The notes beneath the pieces were generated by a model. That model was given only the letters and a program-made list of their open reading frames with translations, was not told the origin of the DNA and searched no databases. The position numbers and the translations under genes were made by a program. This document shows, in pieces, positions 25,906 to 34,744 of a stretch of 64,000 nt of DNA (position 1 is the stretch's first letter; each line of letters starts with the position of its first letter). The stretch comes from Sphingomonadales bacterium (GTDB lineage Bacteria; Pseudomonadota; Alphaproteobacteria; Sphingomonadales; Sphingomonadaceae). The stretch lies in NCBI GenBank assembly GCA_028870315.1, contig JAGWPW010000004.1:1-64000 (forward strand), written 5' to 3'.

Positions 25906-26105
25906 CCGCAAGCGCGGCGCGCATCTGGCGCCGAAGTGTCCCGTTTTGGCACGCCCGCGCCTGGTTCGCGGCTTTGTCGATCCTGCGCAAAGCCATTTTG
26001 GCAACTGCGGTTTGCCCGCTGCCTTGTCGTCTTTGCAGGGCCAATGGCACGCAGCGGTGGCCGATCGGCTTGCCGGGCGCAATGCTTGCAACAGGAGACG
26101 TTTTG

Positions 26106-26738
26106 ATGGCTGGTCTGAAGCATCGAATGCAATCGATTATCAAATCCGCGGCCTGCGGGCTGGTGGTGGGCTGTGTCGCGCTCGGCGCACCCGCGCAGGC
26201 GACGACTCTTGCCGGCAACACCGCCACGCTCGAATGGGGCACGCTGGCGAGCAGCCCCTGGCAACTTGCATCGCTTTCGCCGACCACAACCGGATCGAAC
26301 CCGGGGTTCGTCAACACCTTCGGGGCGACGGTGATCGGCAGCGCTAGCCCGACCTTCGCCGATCCGGCGCTGGGGGTGAATGTCAATGTCGTCGGCAATC
26401 AGGTGATCGTTTCCGAAAGCGCCGCCTCAACCAGCTTCGCCACACTGGCGTTCAATGGCTTCGTGCTGCGTGATCTCACCAATCCCTTCACCAGCGCCGC
26501 CCTGGTGACCGCCTCGGTTCCGGGCTTTTCCGCCGCCGATGTCGGCGTTATCGCCGGTGATCTCTGGGTCAATTTCGCCGGGCTGACCATCGGCAGCGGC
26601 ACCGAGGTCACGCTGAATATGAACGGCGCGGCACAGCCGGCGGTCCCCGAAGCCGCGACCTGGATGATGGCGATTGCCGGTTTCGCCGCATTGGGGGTTG
26701 TGCTGCGTCGCGAGCGCGCCCGCGTGGTATTCGGCTGA
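26106..26738 (+). CDS. PEP-CTERM sorting domain protein
   Basis: A 210-residue exported protein. Residues 1-32 are a signal peptide (SAACGLVVGCVALGAPAQA), the middle is a low-complexity beta-rich domain with many Gly, Ser, Thr and Val, and the C-terminus is a PEP-CTERM tail: VPEAATWMMAIAGFAALGVV then RRERAR. Exosortase (EpsH-type) enzymes cut such tails during export, usually along with exopolysaccharide production. The second Pro of Pro-Glu-Pro is Ala here, a form seen in sphingomonads. AGGAGA precedes ATG 26106. No exosortase gene is in the window. Confidence 0.88.
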   Translation: MAGLKHRMQSIIKSAACGLVVGCVALGAPAQATTLAGNTATLEWGTLASSPWQLASLSPTTTGSNPGFVNTFGATVIGSASPTFADPALGVNVNVVGNQVIVSESAASTSFATLAFNGFVLRDLTNPFTSAALVTASVPGFSAADVGVIAGDLWVNFAGLTIGSGTEVTLNMNGAAQPAVPEAATWMMAIAGFAALGVVLRRERARVVFG

Positions 26739-26742
26739 TCGA

Positions 26743-26771
26743 GCGCCCGGTGCGTTCGGCGCACCGGGCGC
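26743..26771. terminator. Bidirectional terminator hairpin
   Basis: A perfect 12-bp stem, GCGCCCGGTGCG paired with CGCACCGGGCGC around TTCGG, lies between the convergent PEP-CTERM gene (ends 26738) and the small lipoprotein gene (ends 26776). Confidence 0.75.
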
Positions 26772-26775
26772 TTGC

Positions 26776-27075
26776 TCATTGCGAGGCGGCGGATACGGCC
26801 AGGGACGGTGCCGGCGATGCGCTGCTTTGCGCGGCGGAGGCCGCCTCGCTCGCCGCCGCCGCGGCGCTGTCGGCGCCCGGCGCGCGCGCGTCGGGGCTGG
26901 CGCGTTCGGGCGGTGCGGCGGGCGCCTGCGATTTCACCGTGTCATAGGGCAGCATCGCATCGCTGACCGAGCCCTTGAGGATTTGCCCCGAGGCGCTGCC
27001 ATGGCCGCCGGCACGATCGGCGTGGTGACAGGCGGCAAGCGCAATCACCAGCAGCGCCGCGGCGGCGCGCCTCAT
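26776..27075 (-). CDS. Small predicted lipoprotein
   Basis: A 99-residue protein with a lipoprotein signal ([16 protein letters not shown], Cys at residue 16), so it should be acylated and anchored to a membrane facing the periplasm. The rest is low-complexity, rich in Ala, Ser and Pro (long Ala/Ser run near the C-terminus), with only [18 protein letters not shown] resembling an ordered segment. The start overlaps the stop of lipB by 4 bases, so it is coupled to lipB. No function is recognised. Confidence 0.72.
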   Translation of the reverse strand: MRRAAAALLVIALAACHHADRAGGHGSASGQILKGSVSDAMLPYDTVKSQAPAAPPERASPDARAPGADSAAAAASEAASAAQSSASPAPSLAVSAASQ

Positions 27076-27740
27076 GCGCGCGGGTCCAGAGGGCAGGGGC
27101 GATCGAGCCGGGCGAGAAAATCATCCATCTTCGCCAGCAATGCCTCATCCCATGCCGCCGGATCAACCCTCAGTCCAAGCCGGGCGAGGCTGGTGACCCC
27201 GCGATCGGCGATGCCGCAGGGGATGATGCCGGTAAAATGCGACAGATCGGGCGAGAGATTGACCGCGAAGCCATGCATCGTCACCCAGCGGCGCACGCGC
27301 ACGCCGATCGCCCCGATCTTGGCCTCGGCGCCGTCGATGTCGCGCGTCCAGATGCCGATCCCCGCCTCCGAGCGCCACGCCGCAACGCCGAAGGTGGCAA
27401 GCGTCGCGATCACCCAGCCTTCGAGCGCATCGACGAAGCCGCGCACATCGCGCGCGCGGGCCGACAGGTCGAGCAGCACATAGCCGACGCGCTGGCCCGG
27501 CCCGTGATAGGTATGGCGCCCGCCGCGCCCGGCGCTGACCACCTCGAAGCGCGGATCGAGCAATTCGGCGCCCTTCGCGCTGGTCCCTGCGGTATAGACC
27601 GGCGGATGTTCGAGCAGCCAGACGAGTTCGCGCGCGCCCGCGTTCTGGATCGCGGCGTTGCGATCGGTCATGATCGCCAGCGCCTCGCGGTAAGGCACCG
27701 GGGCGGTATCGCGGCGTATTTCGATATCTGGCTTGGCCAT
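27072..27740 (-). CDS. lipB: Octanoyltransferase LipB
   Basis: A 222-residue LipB that moves octanoyl from acyl carrier protein to lipoyl domains, the first step of lipoate attachment. Motifs seen: [14 protein letters not shown] (residues about 48-61), [40 protein letters not shown] with the catalytic region, and IIPCGI carrying the acyl-accepting Cys. ATG 27740 is on its own promoter side; a lipoprotein gene is coupled downstream. Confidence 0.95.
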   Translation of the reverse strand: MAKPDIEIRRDTAPVPYREALAIMTDRNAAIQNAGARELVWLLEHPPVYTAGTSAKGAELLDPRFEVVSAGRGGRHTYHGPGQRVGYVLLDLSARARDVRGFVDALEGWVIATLATFGVAAWRSEAGIGIWTRDIDGAEAKIGAIGVRVRRWVTMHGFAVNLSPDLSHFTGIIPCGIADRGVTSLARLGLRVDPAAWDEALLAKMDDFLARLDRPCPLDPRA

Positions 27741-27824
27741 GGGGTCGGGTCGGCTGACAGCGCCGGTTGCTGCCGGCCATCGCGGCCATTATCAGGGGCC
27801 TCGCGCTTGGCAAGGAGGAACCCC

Positions 27825-28682
27825 ATGAAATTCGACGGCAACCGGGCCTGGGGAGATGCGACCCGCGCCATCGCCGCCAACCGCGAGGTGCTGCTGGTCA
27901 TGGCAGGCGTGTTCTTCTTCCTGCCGGCGCTGGCGGCGGCCTTGTTCCTGTCGGGCTACCAGTCGCAGATGCAGGCGAATCTCGCCGCGCTGTCGGCGGC
28001 CGAGCCTGGCGATACCGCGGTGTTGCAGCCGTTCCTGCGCAGCTATGCGCGGGTCGCGCCCTATCTGCTGGGGCTGCTGCTGATCAATGCCGCCGGCTAT
28101 ATGGCGATGCTGGCACTGTTGACCGACCGCCGGCGCCCGACGGTCGGCGAGGCGATGGGGATCGCGCTGCGCTGCCTGCCGGCGCTGATCGGCACGATCC
28201 TTGTCTTTGTCGCGGGCTATTTCCTCGCGCTGATCCCGCTTGGGCTGCTGCTTGGCGGGCTGATTGCGGTGGCGGGCAAGGCGACGGCCATGACCGCGGG
28301 GGTGATCGCGGTGCTGGGGCTGCTCGCGCTGGTGGCGACGCGGCTGTCGCTGACGCTGCCGGTCATCGTCATCGAAGGCCAGCACAATCCGCTGTCCGCG
28401 CTTGGCCGGTCGTGGCGCATCTCGGCGGGCAACGGCTGGCGGCTTTTTGCCTTCTACCTGCTGCTCGTGATTGCCTATCTGGTGATCGCGCTCAGCCTGA
28501 CGGCGGTGACGAAGCTTGCGGTGCTGCCGCTCGGCGGGGGTGAGCCGGAGACGATCATCTCGGGCGCGGTCTCGGGGCTGATCGGGGCGGTGGCGGCGGT
28601 GGTCCTCACCGCGATCCTGGTCGCGGTCCACCGCCAGCTTTCCGGGCCATCCCCGGATCCGGAGGGAAGGCCCTTTCGTTGA
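27825..28682 (+). CDS. Hypothetical polytopic membrane protein (GPDPase membrane-domain-like)
   Basis: A 285-residue inner-membrane protein with about six hydrophobic helices (EVLLVMAGVFFFLPALAAAL, YLLGLLLINAAGYMAMLALL, TILVFVAGYFLALIPLGLLL and others). The central motif PVIVIEGQHNPLSALGRSWR resembles the conserved V-E-x4-P-L-x-A-L-x-R-S region of the glycerophosphodiester phosphodiesterase membrane domain/YciC-like family. AAGGAGGAA precedes ATG 27825. It converges with the methyltransferase gene, 13 bases apart. Function unknown. Confidence 0.75.
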   Translation: MKFDGNRAWGDATRAIAANREVLLVMAGVFFFLPALAAALFLSGYQSQMQANLAALSAAEPGDTAVLQPFLRSYARVAPYLLGLLLINAAGYMAMLALLTDRRRPTVGEAMGIALRCLPALIGTILVFVAGYFLALIPLGLLLGGLIAVAGKATAMTAGVIAVLGLLALVATRLSLTLPVIVIEGQHNPLSALGRSWRISAGNGWRLFAFYLLLVIAYLVIALSLTAVTKLAVLPLGGGEPETIISGAVSGLIGAVAAVVLTAILVAVHRQLSGPSPDPEGRPFR

Positions 28683-28695
28683 TCGCCGCGGCCGG

Positions 28696-29352
28696 TCAAG
28701 CGTCGGCCACGGTATCCTTCCAGCCCCAGAACAGCCGGCACGGCAGGATGTTGCGCGCCTCGAAGCCGGTGTCGATGCGGCGGAAATGGCGCGCCATGAA
28801 ATCGCGCGCGCGGGCCGAGAACTGATAGACCAGAAACGCCCCGCCGGGCCGCAGCACGCGATGGGTGGCGGCGGCGATCGCCGGGCCGACGCCTTCGGGC
28901 AGCGTCGAGAAGGGCAGGCCCGAGAGCACGTAATCGGCGTGGTCATGGCCCTGCGCGGCGACGATCGCCTCGACATCGGCGGCCGAGCCGAGCACCGCGG
29001 TGAAGCGGCTGTCGCTGATCGTGGCGCTCAGATAATCGATGTAGAGCGGGTTGGTGTCGATCACGATCAGCCGGCCGTCGCGGCGCAACCGGTCGAGCAC
29101 CGGCCGGCAGAAGGTGCCGACCCCGGGTCCGTATTCGACGAAAAGCCGGCATTCGTCCCACCGCACCGGCGCCAGCATCCTGGCGATGGTGAAGCGCGAG
29201 GACGGGATGATCGAGCCGACCATCACCGGGTGCTTGAGAAATCCCTCGATGAATACCCCCCGGGGGCCAAGCGCGCGTTTCAGATTCTGCTTGAGATTCT
29301 GCTTGAGGCGCTGGGTCAGGGCGGGCGCGCGGGCCAACTCCGGTGCGGTCAT
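28696..29352 (-). CDS. SAM-dependent methyltransferase, phospholipid N-methyltransferase-like
   Basis: A 218-residue class I methyltransferase. SAM motif I is FVEYGPGVGTFCRPVLDRL (about residues 70-88), preceded by GSIIPSSRFTIARML, a segment typical of PmtA/rRNA dimethylase-like phosphatidylethanolamine N-methyltransferases; DYVLSGLPFSTLP stands in the substrate-loop position. Residues 13-25 carry a duplicated KQNLKQNL. The likely substrate is a phospholipid head group, giving phosphatidylcholine precursors, but this is inference. ATG 29352 is used; upstream in-frame codons look non-coding. Confidence 0.8.
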   Translation of the reverse strand: MTAPELARAPALTQRLKQNLKQNLKRALGPRGVFIEGFLKHPVMVGSIIPSSRFTIARMLAPVRWDECRLFVEYGPGVGTFCRPVLDRLRRDGRLIVIDTNPLYIDYLSATISDSRFTAVLGSAADVEAIVAAQGHDHADYVLSGLPFSTLPEGVGPAIAAATHRVLRPGGAFLVYQFSARARDFMARHFRRIDTGFEARNILPCRLFWGWKDTVADA

Positions 29353-29538
29353 GCTGGTCGCGACATCCTCAGGGCACAGCCGGACCGGGCCGGCGGCGAT
29401 TGGTAAAACCCGGGCGTCACGCGCCCACCGCGCGCCAACGAGGCCGCCACGGACCATGCGCGTTCGCAGGTTTGTCACGCATTTGCAAGATCGCTGCGAT
29501 CAGCGCCCCACTTTGCCGCGGCCCGCCGGCGCCGGCGC

Positions 29539-29883
29539 TCACAGCAGCGCCAGCACCTTGTCCTGCGGCCGGCACAGCGCTGCACCCTTTTCGGTCTCGA
29601 CCAGCGGGCGTTCGATGAGCCGGGGCTCGGCCACCATCGCCGCCAGCACCACCGCATCCGTGGCCTGCGGCAGCCCCCGCGCCTCGGCATCGGTGCCGCG
29701 CAGCCGCAGCCCCTGCTGCGGACGGATGCCCGCCTTGCGATACAGCGCGGCGAGCCGTTCGGCGCTGGGCGGCTGCTTGAGATATTCGACGATGGTCAGT
29801 TCGATCCCCGGCGTTTCGGCAAGGATCGCCAGCGTCTTGCGCGACGTGCCGCAGTCGGGATTGTGCCAGATCGTTGCCTTCAT
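29539..29883 (-). CDS. arsC: ArsC-family arsenate reductase
   Basis: A 114-residue glutaredoxin-type ArsC. The catalytic Cys is in HNPDCGTSRKTL (residue 11), and the later part has LRLRGTDAEARGL and PRLIERPLVETEKGA, where the conserved Arg of IERP contacts arsenate. Full-length for this family. Because it sits 10 bases after an unrelated [2Fe-2S] gene and away from ars transport genes, it may be one of the Spx/ArsC-like proteins with another role. No ArsR site is visible. Confidence 0.85.
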   Translation of the reverse strand: MKATIWHNPDCGTSRKTLAILAETPGIELTIVEYLKQPPSAERLAALYRKAGIRPQQGLRLRGTDAEARGLPQATDAVVLAAMVAEPRLIERPLVETEKGAALCRPQDKVLALL

Positions 29884-29893
29884 GTCCGTCCTT

Positions 29894-30391
29894 TCATCCG
29901 GGAACCGATGGGGCTGGCGCTGCGCCCCGGCTTTCTCGCGCCGCGCGGGTCACCGCCCGGACGAGCCGCGGATAGACCCCGCAGCGGCAGAGATTGGGAA
30001 TCGCCGCCTTGATCTCGTCCTCGCCGGGATCGGCATTGCGGGCGAGGAGCGCGGCGGCGGCGATCGCGATCCCCGGTGTGCAGAAGCCGCACTGGATCGC
30101 CTGTTCGGCAACCAGCGCGCGCTGCACCGGATGCGTGCCGTCGCGGCTCAGCCCCTCGATGGTGATCACCACCCGGCCTTGCGCCTCGGCGAGCGTGAGC
30201 TGGCAGGCACGCAGCGCCTCGCCATCGACCAGCACCATGCAGGCGCCGCAATCGCCCACCCCGCAGCCGTATTTGGTGCCGGTGAGATTGGCCGCATCGC
30301 GCAGCGCCCACAACAGCGGCGTCGCCGGGTCCATGGCGAAGGCGACCGGCTGGCCATTGACGGTGAGCGCCGGCATGTCCGTTGCTTTCAT
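29894..30391 (-). CDS. Orphan (2Fe-2S)-binding subunit of a molybdenum hydroxylase
   Basis: A 165-residue small subunit of the xanthine dehydrogenase/isoquinoline 1-oxidoreductase family. The plant-type [2Fe-2S] motif is GCGVGDCGACMVLVDG (about residues 43-58) with the fourth Cys in RACQLT; the second cluster has CGFCTPG and CRCGVYPRLV. Such subunits pass electrons from the molybdopterin subunit to an acceptor. The expected large subunit is not next to it: upstream is a peptide transporter (9-base gap) and downstream arsC (10-base gap). Start is ATG 30391, or ATG 30376 five codons later. Confidence 0.9.
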   Translation of the reverse strand: MKATDMPALTVNGQPVAFAMDPATPLLWALRDAANLTGTKYGCGVGDCGACMVLVDGEALRACQLTLAEAQGRVVITIEGLSRDGTHPVQRALVAEQAIQCGFCTPGIAIAAAALLARNADPGEDEIKAAIPNLCRCGVYPRLVRAVTRAARESRGAAPAPSVPG

Positions 30392-30400
30392 CCGCCTCTC

Positions 30401-32191
30401 CTACCGCACGCCATGCATCAGCCGGCGCAGCGCCGCCGCCACCAGCGCCAGCAGCCCGCCAAGCCCGACGCCGATCCAGCCGATCGCCGAAAACACGCGA
30501 AGATAGGTCGCAAGGCTGAGCGCCGGGTCGGTGATTTCACCGCCCACGGTGGCAACCGCGCCCAATTGCGCGATCAGCCCGGCGACATATTCGGCAACCG
30601 CCATCGACAGGAACCACACCCCCATCATCAGCCCCACCACCCTTGCGATCGAAAGCTTGGTGATCATCGAGAGCCCGACCGGCGAGATGCACAATTCGGC
30701 GAGCGACTGCACGACATAAAGCGCAAGCAGCCAGCCCAGCCCGACCCGGAAATCGGCGCCGGCGAAGCGGCCGCCAACCACGAGGATCAGAAATCCCGCG
30801 CCCGCGCCGATCAGCCCCAGCGCGAATTTGCCCGCGATCGGCGGCTCCCATCCCCGGCGCCCCAGCCAGCCCCATACCGCGCTCATCAGCGGGGCAAGCA
30901 GCACGATCGCCACCGAATTGAAATTCTGGGTCTGCGGCGCGGACAGCGTGAACAGGCCGAAGACCGAGCGGTCGGTGTTGCGGTCGGCGAACAGGGTCAG
31001 CGAGGACCCCGCCTGCTCGAACAGGGTCCAGAACACGACGTTGAAGGTGACGAGGATCATCGCGGCCAGCATCATCTCGAATTCCTGCCTGCTGCCGTGC
31101 CGCCATGCCCAGCCGAGAATCGCCGGCACCGCAACGATGAAGGTTGCGAACAGCAGCTTGCCCATCAGCGGCAGCGCCGCAAGATAGCCAAGCAAGCCGC
31201 TGCCCGCCGCCGGGCTCGGCGCCTGCATCAGATCGACGAACAGCAGGTAGAACAGGCCGATGGCGATGAGCGCACCTGTATAGATGGCACCCGCCCGGTC
31301 GCCGCCGGCACGCGGCGGCGGCTCGCCCAGCCCATCGAGCCGGCCGTGGTGAAAGCTGATGAAACCGAGCGCGATCGCCATGCCGACCGCGGCGCTGCCA
31401 AAGCCCGCCCACCAGCCGAAGGCATCGGCGAGCAGCGGGCACAGCACCTGGCCAAGAATCGAGCCGAGATTGATCCCCATGTAGAAGATGGTGAAACCGG
31501 CATCGCGGCGACGGTCGCCCGAGCCATAGAGCGCGCCGACCATGGTCGAGATGTTGGGCTTGAAAAAGCCGTTGCCGACCCCGATCGTCGCCAGCGCCAC
31601 CAGCATCAGCGCCACCATCGCCGGATCGCGCCGGCTGTCCTCGCCGAATTGGCCGGGGGCGAGCTGGCGCGCGACATGGCCATCGGCGGCGATCAGCCGC
31701 AGGCTGCCATCGGCCGCGCCCGCCACCCGCAGCCGCTGGCCGTGGTCAAGAACGCTGCGGCTTTCGCCGGCGGCGGTGCTTGGACCATCATGCGCATGCG
31801 CCAGCAGGACGACATGGGTGGCGCCGTCATAGCGCAGCACCGGCTGCGCGGGCGCGCCGCCCACCGCCAGCGCGGCATAGCCTGCGACCATCAGCAGCGC
31901 CCCGAAGCGCACCGACCGCTTCGAGCCGAGATATTGATCGGCGATCCAGCCGCCGACCAGCGGGGTGAGGAAGACCAGCGCTGTGAAGCCGCCGTAAAGC
32001 CCGGTCGCCGCGCGATCGCCAAACACGAAATGCTTGGAGAGATAAAGCGTGAGCAGCGCGCGCATGCCGTAAAAGCCCATGCGCTCCCACATTTCGGTGC
32101 CGAACAGCCAGGCAAGCGCGCGCGGATGCCCGAACCAGCCGGCTTGCCGGCCGGCCGCGGCTTGCGGCAACGAAGGCGCGGACGTCGTCAT
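30401..32191 (-). CDS. POT-family proton-dependent oligopeptide transporter
   Basis: A 596-residue inner-membrane symporter of the POT/PTR (DtpA-like) family with about 14 helices. The proton-coupling motif ExxER is EMWERMGFYGMRALLTLYLS at about residue 28. A large hydrophilic insert of about 70 residues follows helix 4 (THVVLLAHAHDGPSTAAGES and beyond), longer than in E. coli relatives. It imports di- and tripeptides with protons. ATG 32191 begins MTTSAP; the divergent ihfB gene is 324 bases away. Confidence 0.9.
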   Translation of the reverse strand: MTTSAPSLPQAAAGRQAGWFGHPRALAWLFGTEMWERMGFYGMRALLTLYLSKHFVFGDRAATGLYGGFTALVFLTPLVGGWIADQYLGSKRSVRFGALLMVAGYAALAVGGAPAQPVLRYDGATHVVLLAHAHDGPSTAAGESRSVLDHGQRLRVAGAADGSLRLIAADGHVARQLAPGQFGEDSRRDPAMVALMLVALATIGVGNGFFKPNISTMVGALYGSGDRRRDAGFTIFYMGINLGSILGQVLCPLLADAFGWWAGFGSAAVGMAIALGFISFHHGRLDGLGEPPPRAGGDRAGAIYTGALIAIGLFYLLFVDLMQAPSPAAGSGLLGYLAALPLMGKLLFATFIVAVPAILGWAWRHGSRQEFEMMLAAMILVTFNVVFWTLFEQAGSSLTLFADRNTDRSVFGLFTLSAPQTQNFNSVAIVLLAPLMSAVWGWLGRRGWEPPIAGKFALGLIGAGAGFLILVVGGRFAGADFRVGLGWLLALYVVQSLAELCISPVGLSMITKLSIARVVGLMMGVWFLSMAVAEYVAGLIAQLGAVATVGGEITDPALSLATYLRVFSAIGWIGVGLGGLLALVAAALRRLMHGVR

Positions 32192-32515
32192 CGCGTTGAC
32201 CCAAATCACCCCTTTCGCGCGATGCCCTAGCCGAGAGCACGGCCGAAGCGACAGTGCTTTCGGCGAACAGCCGGCGGCAAAACATTACGAAACGCGGCGA
32301 GGTTCAAATTTTCTGACAGCGGGATTGCATAAGCGGCGATAATCTGTCAGTTTTTATCCTCTGCGGTGCCATTTCATCGCGGTTCGGCCCTCGCGGAATG
32401 TCGGCTCCGGCATATAGGCGGCTTCGCTCGGGGCGCGTTGCAGGGGCGATCCGGGGGCGGCTGGATGGATGCGGGGCGCTGCCACGCGCGGGGGGCGCGT
32501 TTTAGGGAGACGCGG
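32192..32515. other. Intergenic region between the POT transporter and ihfB
   Basis: A 324-base divergent gap, AT-rich from 32281 to 32355. On the plus strand CTGACA (32313-32318) and GATAAT (32338-32343) resemble -35 and -10 boxes, 19 bases apart, which could drive ihfB with a leader of roughly 165 bases. CTGACAG (32313) and CTGTCAG (32344) form a spaced inverted repeat across this promoter. No coding sequence is seen. Confidence 0.4.
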
Positions 32516-32797
32516 ATGATCAGGTCCGAACTGCTGCTGGCGCTGGCCAAGGAAAATCCCGAATTGCGGGCCGACGATATCGAGCGCATCGCCGATGTCT
32601 TCTTCGACGAGATCGTGCAACGCCTTGCCGAGGGCGGACGGGTCGAGTTGCGCGGCTTCGGCGCCTTTTCGACGCGCGAGCGCGAAGCGCGCAAGGGCCG
32701 CAATCCGCGCACCGGCGATTCGGTCGAAGTGCCGGGAAAGCGCGTGCCCTTCTTCAAGCCGGGCAAGGAAATGCGCGAAAGGCTCAACGACGATTGA
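32516..32797 (+). CDS. ihfB: Integration host factor subunit beta
   Basis: A 93-residue HU/IHF DNA-bending protein; with IHF-alpha (not in the window) it forms the heterodimer that bends DNA at promoters, origins and phage att sites. It starts [20 protein letters not shown] as IHF-beta does, with the DNA-arm core [20 protein letters not shown] (about residues 60-80) and end [17 protein letters not shown] precedes ATG 32516. A tRNA-Leu gene follows. IHF matters for the P4-type integrative element further along in the window. Confidence 0.93.
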   Translation: MIRSELLLALAKENPELRADDIERIADVFFDEIVQRLAEGGRVELRGFGAFSTREREARKGRNPRTGDSVEVPGKRVPFFKPGKEMRERLNDD

Positions 32798-32864
32798 GGG
32801 CATGGGGTTGCGGCGCATTGCCCGGCCTGCGCGATTCTGCCAGACCCGCCGCGATCACCGGTGC

Positions 32865-32948
32865 GCGGACGTGGCGGAATGGTAGACGCAGGGGACTTAA
32901 AATCCCTTGAGCTTGCTCGTGCGGGTTCAAGTCCCGCCGTCCGCACCA
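32865..32948 (+). tRNA. tRNA-Leu (anticodon UAA)
   Basis: Starts GCGGACGTGGCGGAATGG and ends CCGTCCGCACCA, so the 7-bp acceptor stem GCGGACG/CGTCCGC closes and CCA is encoded. The anticodon loop CTTAAAA gives TAA. A long variable arm (TTGAGCTTGCTCGTG region) and the T arm GGGTTCAAGTCCC fit a class II leucine tRNA. Confidence 0.95.
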
Positions 32949-33039
32949 GGGATGAACCCGCACCAGGGATGACTGTGCAATCTCCTGTTAACCATGCCGC
33001 GACTAGGGGTGTGGCGATCACCAGGGTGGAGCACGAGCG

Positions 33040-34317
33040 GTGAGCGAAGGGCATGCCATCTGCATGGACGGTGAGGCGGTGAGCGAGGATTGGTGCGAGG
33101 CCGTCGCCGCGCCCGATGTCTCGCTGATCATGCCCTGCCTCAACGAGCGCGACAGCCTGCCGCATTGCATCGCCAACGCCCGCTCGGCGCTTGCCGAGAT
33201 CGAGCGTCACTATGGCCTTTCGGGCGAGATCGTCATCGCCGACAACGGTTCGACCGACGGCAGCCAGGCGCTGGCCGCGGGGCTGGGCGCGCGCGTCGCG
33301 CCGGTGGCGAAGCGTGGCTATGGCGCGGCGCTGATCGGTGGCTGCGAGGCGGCGCGGGGCCGCTATCTGCTGATGGCCGATGCCGACGGCAGCTATGATT
33401 TTCGCGATGGCGTGGCCATGATCGGGCGGCTGATCGACGGCGCCGAGCTGGTCATGGGCTCGCGTTTCCAGGGCGGCATCGCCAAGGGCGCGATGCCCTG
33501 GAAGAACCGCTATATCGGCAATCCGGCGCTGACCGGCGTGCTCAACCTGTTCTTCCGATCGGGGATCGACGATGCGCATTGCGGCATTCGCGCGATCTCG
33601 AAGCAGGCGTTTCTCGAATGCAGCCTGTCGGCTTCGGGGATGGAATTCGCCAGCGAGATGGTGGTGAAGGCCAGCTTGCGCGACATGCGGATCGACCAGG
33701 TGCCGGCGACGCTGTCCCTCGACCTGCGCGACCGCGCCCCGCATCTGCGCCCCTGGCGCGACGGCTGGCGGCATTTGCGCTACCTTCTGATGCTGAGCCC
33801 GACCTGGGTGTTCGGCGTGCCGGCGCTGATGGCGATGCTGGCGGCCCTTTCGATCTTTTCGGTCGCGGCGCTGTTCGAACTCCGCCTGCTTTCCGGCACC
33901 ACGCCGTTTGGAACGAGCTGGCAGATACTTGCCGGCTTTCTCCTCAGCACGGGCCATTTCGCGCTGCTCATGGCGTTGGCGACGCATCTCTATGGCGTGC
34001 ACAATGGCTATCGCAGGCTGCGGCCGACGATCGCACGCTGGGGCCACGTGGTGACGCTGGAACACGCACTGGCGCTGGGTTCGGTCCTCGTTGTCGGCGC
34101 GGTGCTGGTGCTCGGGGTGATCGGCATCCGCTGGAGCGCTGGCGGCTTCGTGGCGCTTCCCTCGGTGCTGCCGCTGACGATGGCGCTGGCGATCGGCGCG
34201 GTCGGGGCGCAGACCGCGCTTGGCGGATTCGTGCTGGCGATCATCGCCGGGCACGATGCCGATCTTCTCGGCGCCGCGCGGCAGACGCCGGCACCCGCCG
34301 TGCCCGACCCGGATTGA
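33040..34317 (+). CDS. Glycosyltransferase family 2, dolichol-phosphate-mannose synthase-like, with membrane C-terminus
   Basis: A 425-residue GT2 enzyme. The catalytic half has SLIMPCLNERDSLPHCI, a first Asp motif IVIADNGSTDGSQ, and LMADADGSYDF (DxD-type metal site, about residue 110). The C-terminal 170 residues contain four or five membrane helices. This layout fits polyprenyl-phosphate glucosyl/mannosyl transferases, which load sugars on undecaprenyl phosphate for flipping by a GtrA protein, encoded 3 bases downstream. Start is uncertain: GTG 33040 (GGGTGGAGC upstream) or ATG 33064. Confidence 0.9.
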   Translation: MSEGHAICMDGEAVSEDWCEAVAAPDVSLIMPCLNERDSLPHCIANARSALAEIERHYGLSGEIVIADNGSTDGSQALAAGLGARVAPVAKRGYGAALIGGCEAARGRYLLMADADGSYDFRDGVAMIGRLIDGAELVMGSRFQGGIAKGAMPWKNRYIGNPALTGVLNLFFRSGIDDAHCGIRAISKQAFLECSLSASGMEFASEMVVKASLRDMRIDQVPATLSLDLRDRAPHLRPWRDGWRHLRYLLMLSPTWVFGVPALMAMLAALSIFSVAALFELRLLSGTTPFGTSWQILAGFLLSTGHFALLMALATHLYGVHNGYRRLRPTIARWGHVVTLEHALALGSVLVVGAVLVLGVIGIRWSAGGFVALPSVLPLTMALAIGAVGAQTALGGFVLAIIAGHDADLLGAARQTPAPAVPDPD

Positions 34318-34320
34318 GCG

Positions 34321-34719
34321 ATGCGCGTCCTGCTGGCGACGAGCCCGCGTTATCTCGCAATCAGCGGCTTTTGCTTCCTGACGAGCAATGCCCTGCTGAT
34401 CGGGCTTGCCGCGCTGCACCTGCATTACGCGCTTTGCGTCATCGTTTCCGGCCTGGTGCTGACGCCGCTCAGCTACGCGCTTCATACCAGTTTTACCTAT
34501 CGGACACCCCGAGCCTGGAACACGTTCTGGCCGTACGCCGCGGCGCAGGCGGTCAATACGCCCGCGGGTCTGGTGCTGTCGTGGCTGTTGTGCGGACAGT
34601 TGCGGCTCGCGATGGCGTTCGCGGCGCCGATCATCACCGTCCTCATGTTCTTCTGGAACTTCACCAGCAGTTTCTGGGCAGTAGGGCAGCGCAGCAAGAC
34701 GTATCGATCGGCCGACTGA
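34321..34719 (+). CDS. GtrA-like flippase
   Basis: A 132-residue protein with four membrane helices (ISGFCFLTSNALLIGLAAL, HYALCVIVSGLVLTPLSYAL, AAQAVNTPAGLVLSWLL, AFAAPIITVLMFFWNFT) and the family's conserved SYALHTSFTYR and FWNF regions. GtrA proteins flip polyprenyl-phosphate-linked sugars across the inner membrane. It pairs with the GT2 gene just upstream and with GT-C enzymes nearby that would use the flipped donor. Confidence 0.88.
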   Translation: MRVLLATSPRYLAISGFCFLTSNALLIGLAALHLHYALCVIVSGLVLTPLSYALHTSFTYRTPRAWNTFWPYAAAQAVNTPAGLVLSWLLCGQLRLAMAFAAPIITVLMFFWNFTSSFWAVGQRSKTYRSAD

Positions 34720-34744
34720 AATCCTGTCGCGCCCGTTCCGGAGC

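Noticed and set aside
25950-26100. Possible sigma-54 promoter ahead of the PEP-CTERM gene (TTGGCACG-like sequences)
   Set aside because: TGGCACG occurs twice, but the second GC element is not at the required 10-base distance in either case.
29051-32230. Very long plus-strand frame (over 1000 codons) opposite the peptide transporter and methyltransferase genes
   Set aside because: It is the antisense image of high-GC genes, rich in His, Arg and Gln with no domain or ribosome site, and crosses several well-supported genes.
32313-32350. Inverted repeat CTGACAG/CTGTCAG followed by TTTTTA as a terminator
   Set aside because: The 7-bp stem with a 24-base loop is weak, and it lies upstream of both divergent genes, where termination is not expected; it was kept only as part of a promoter note.
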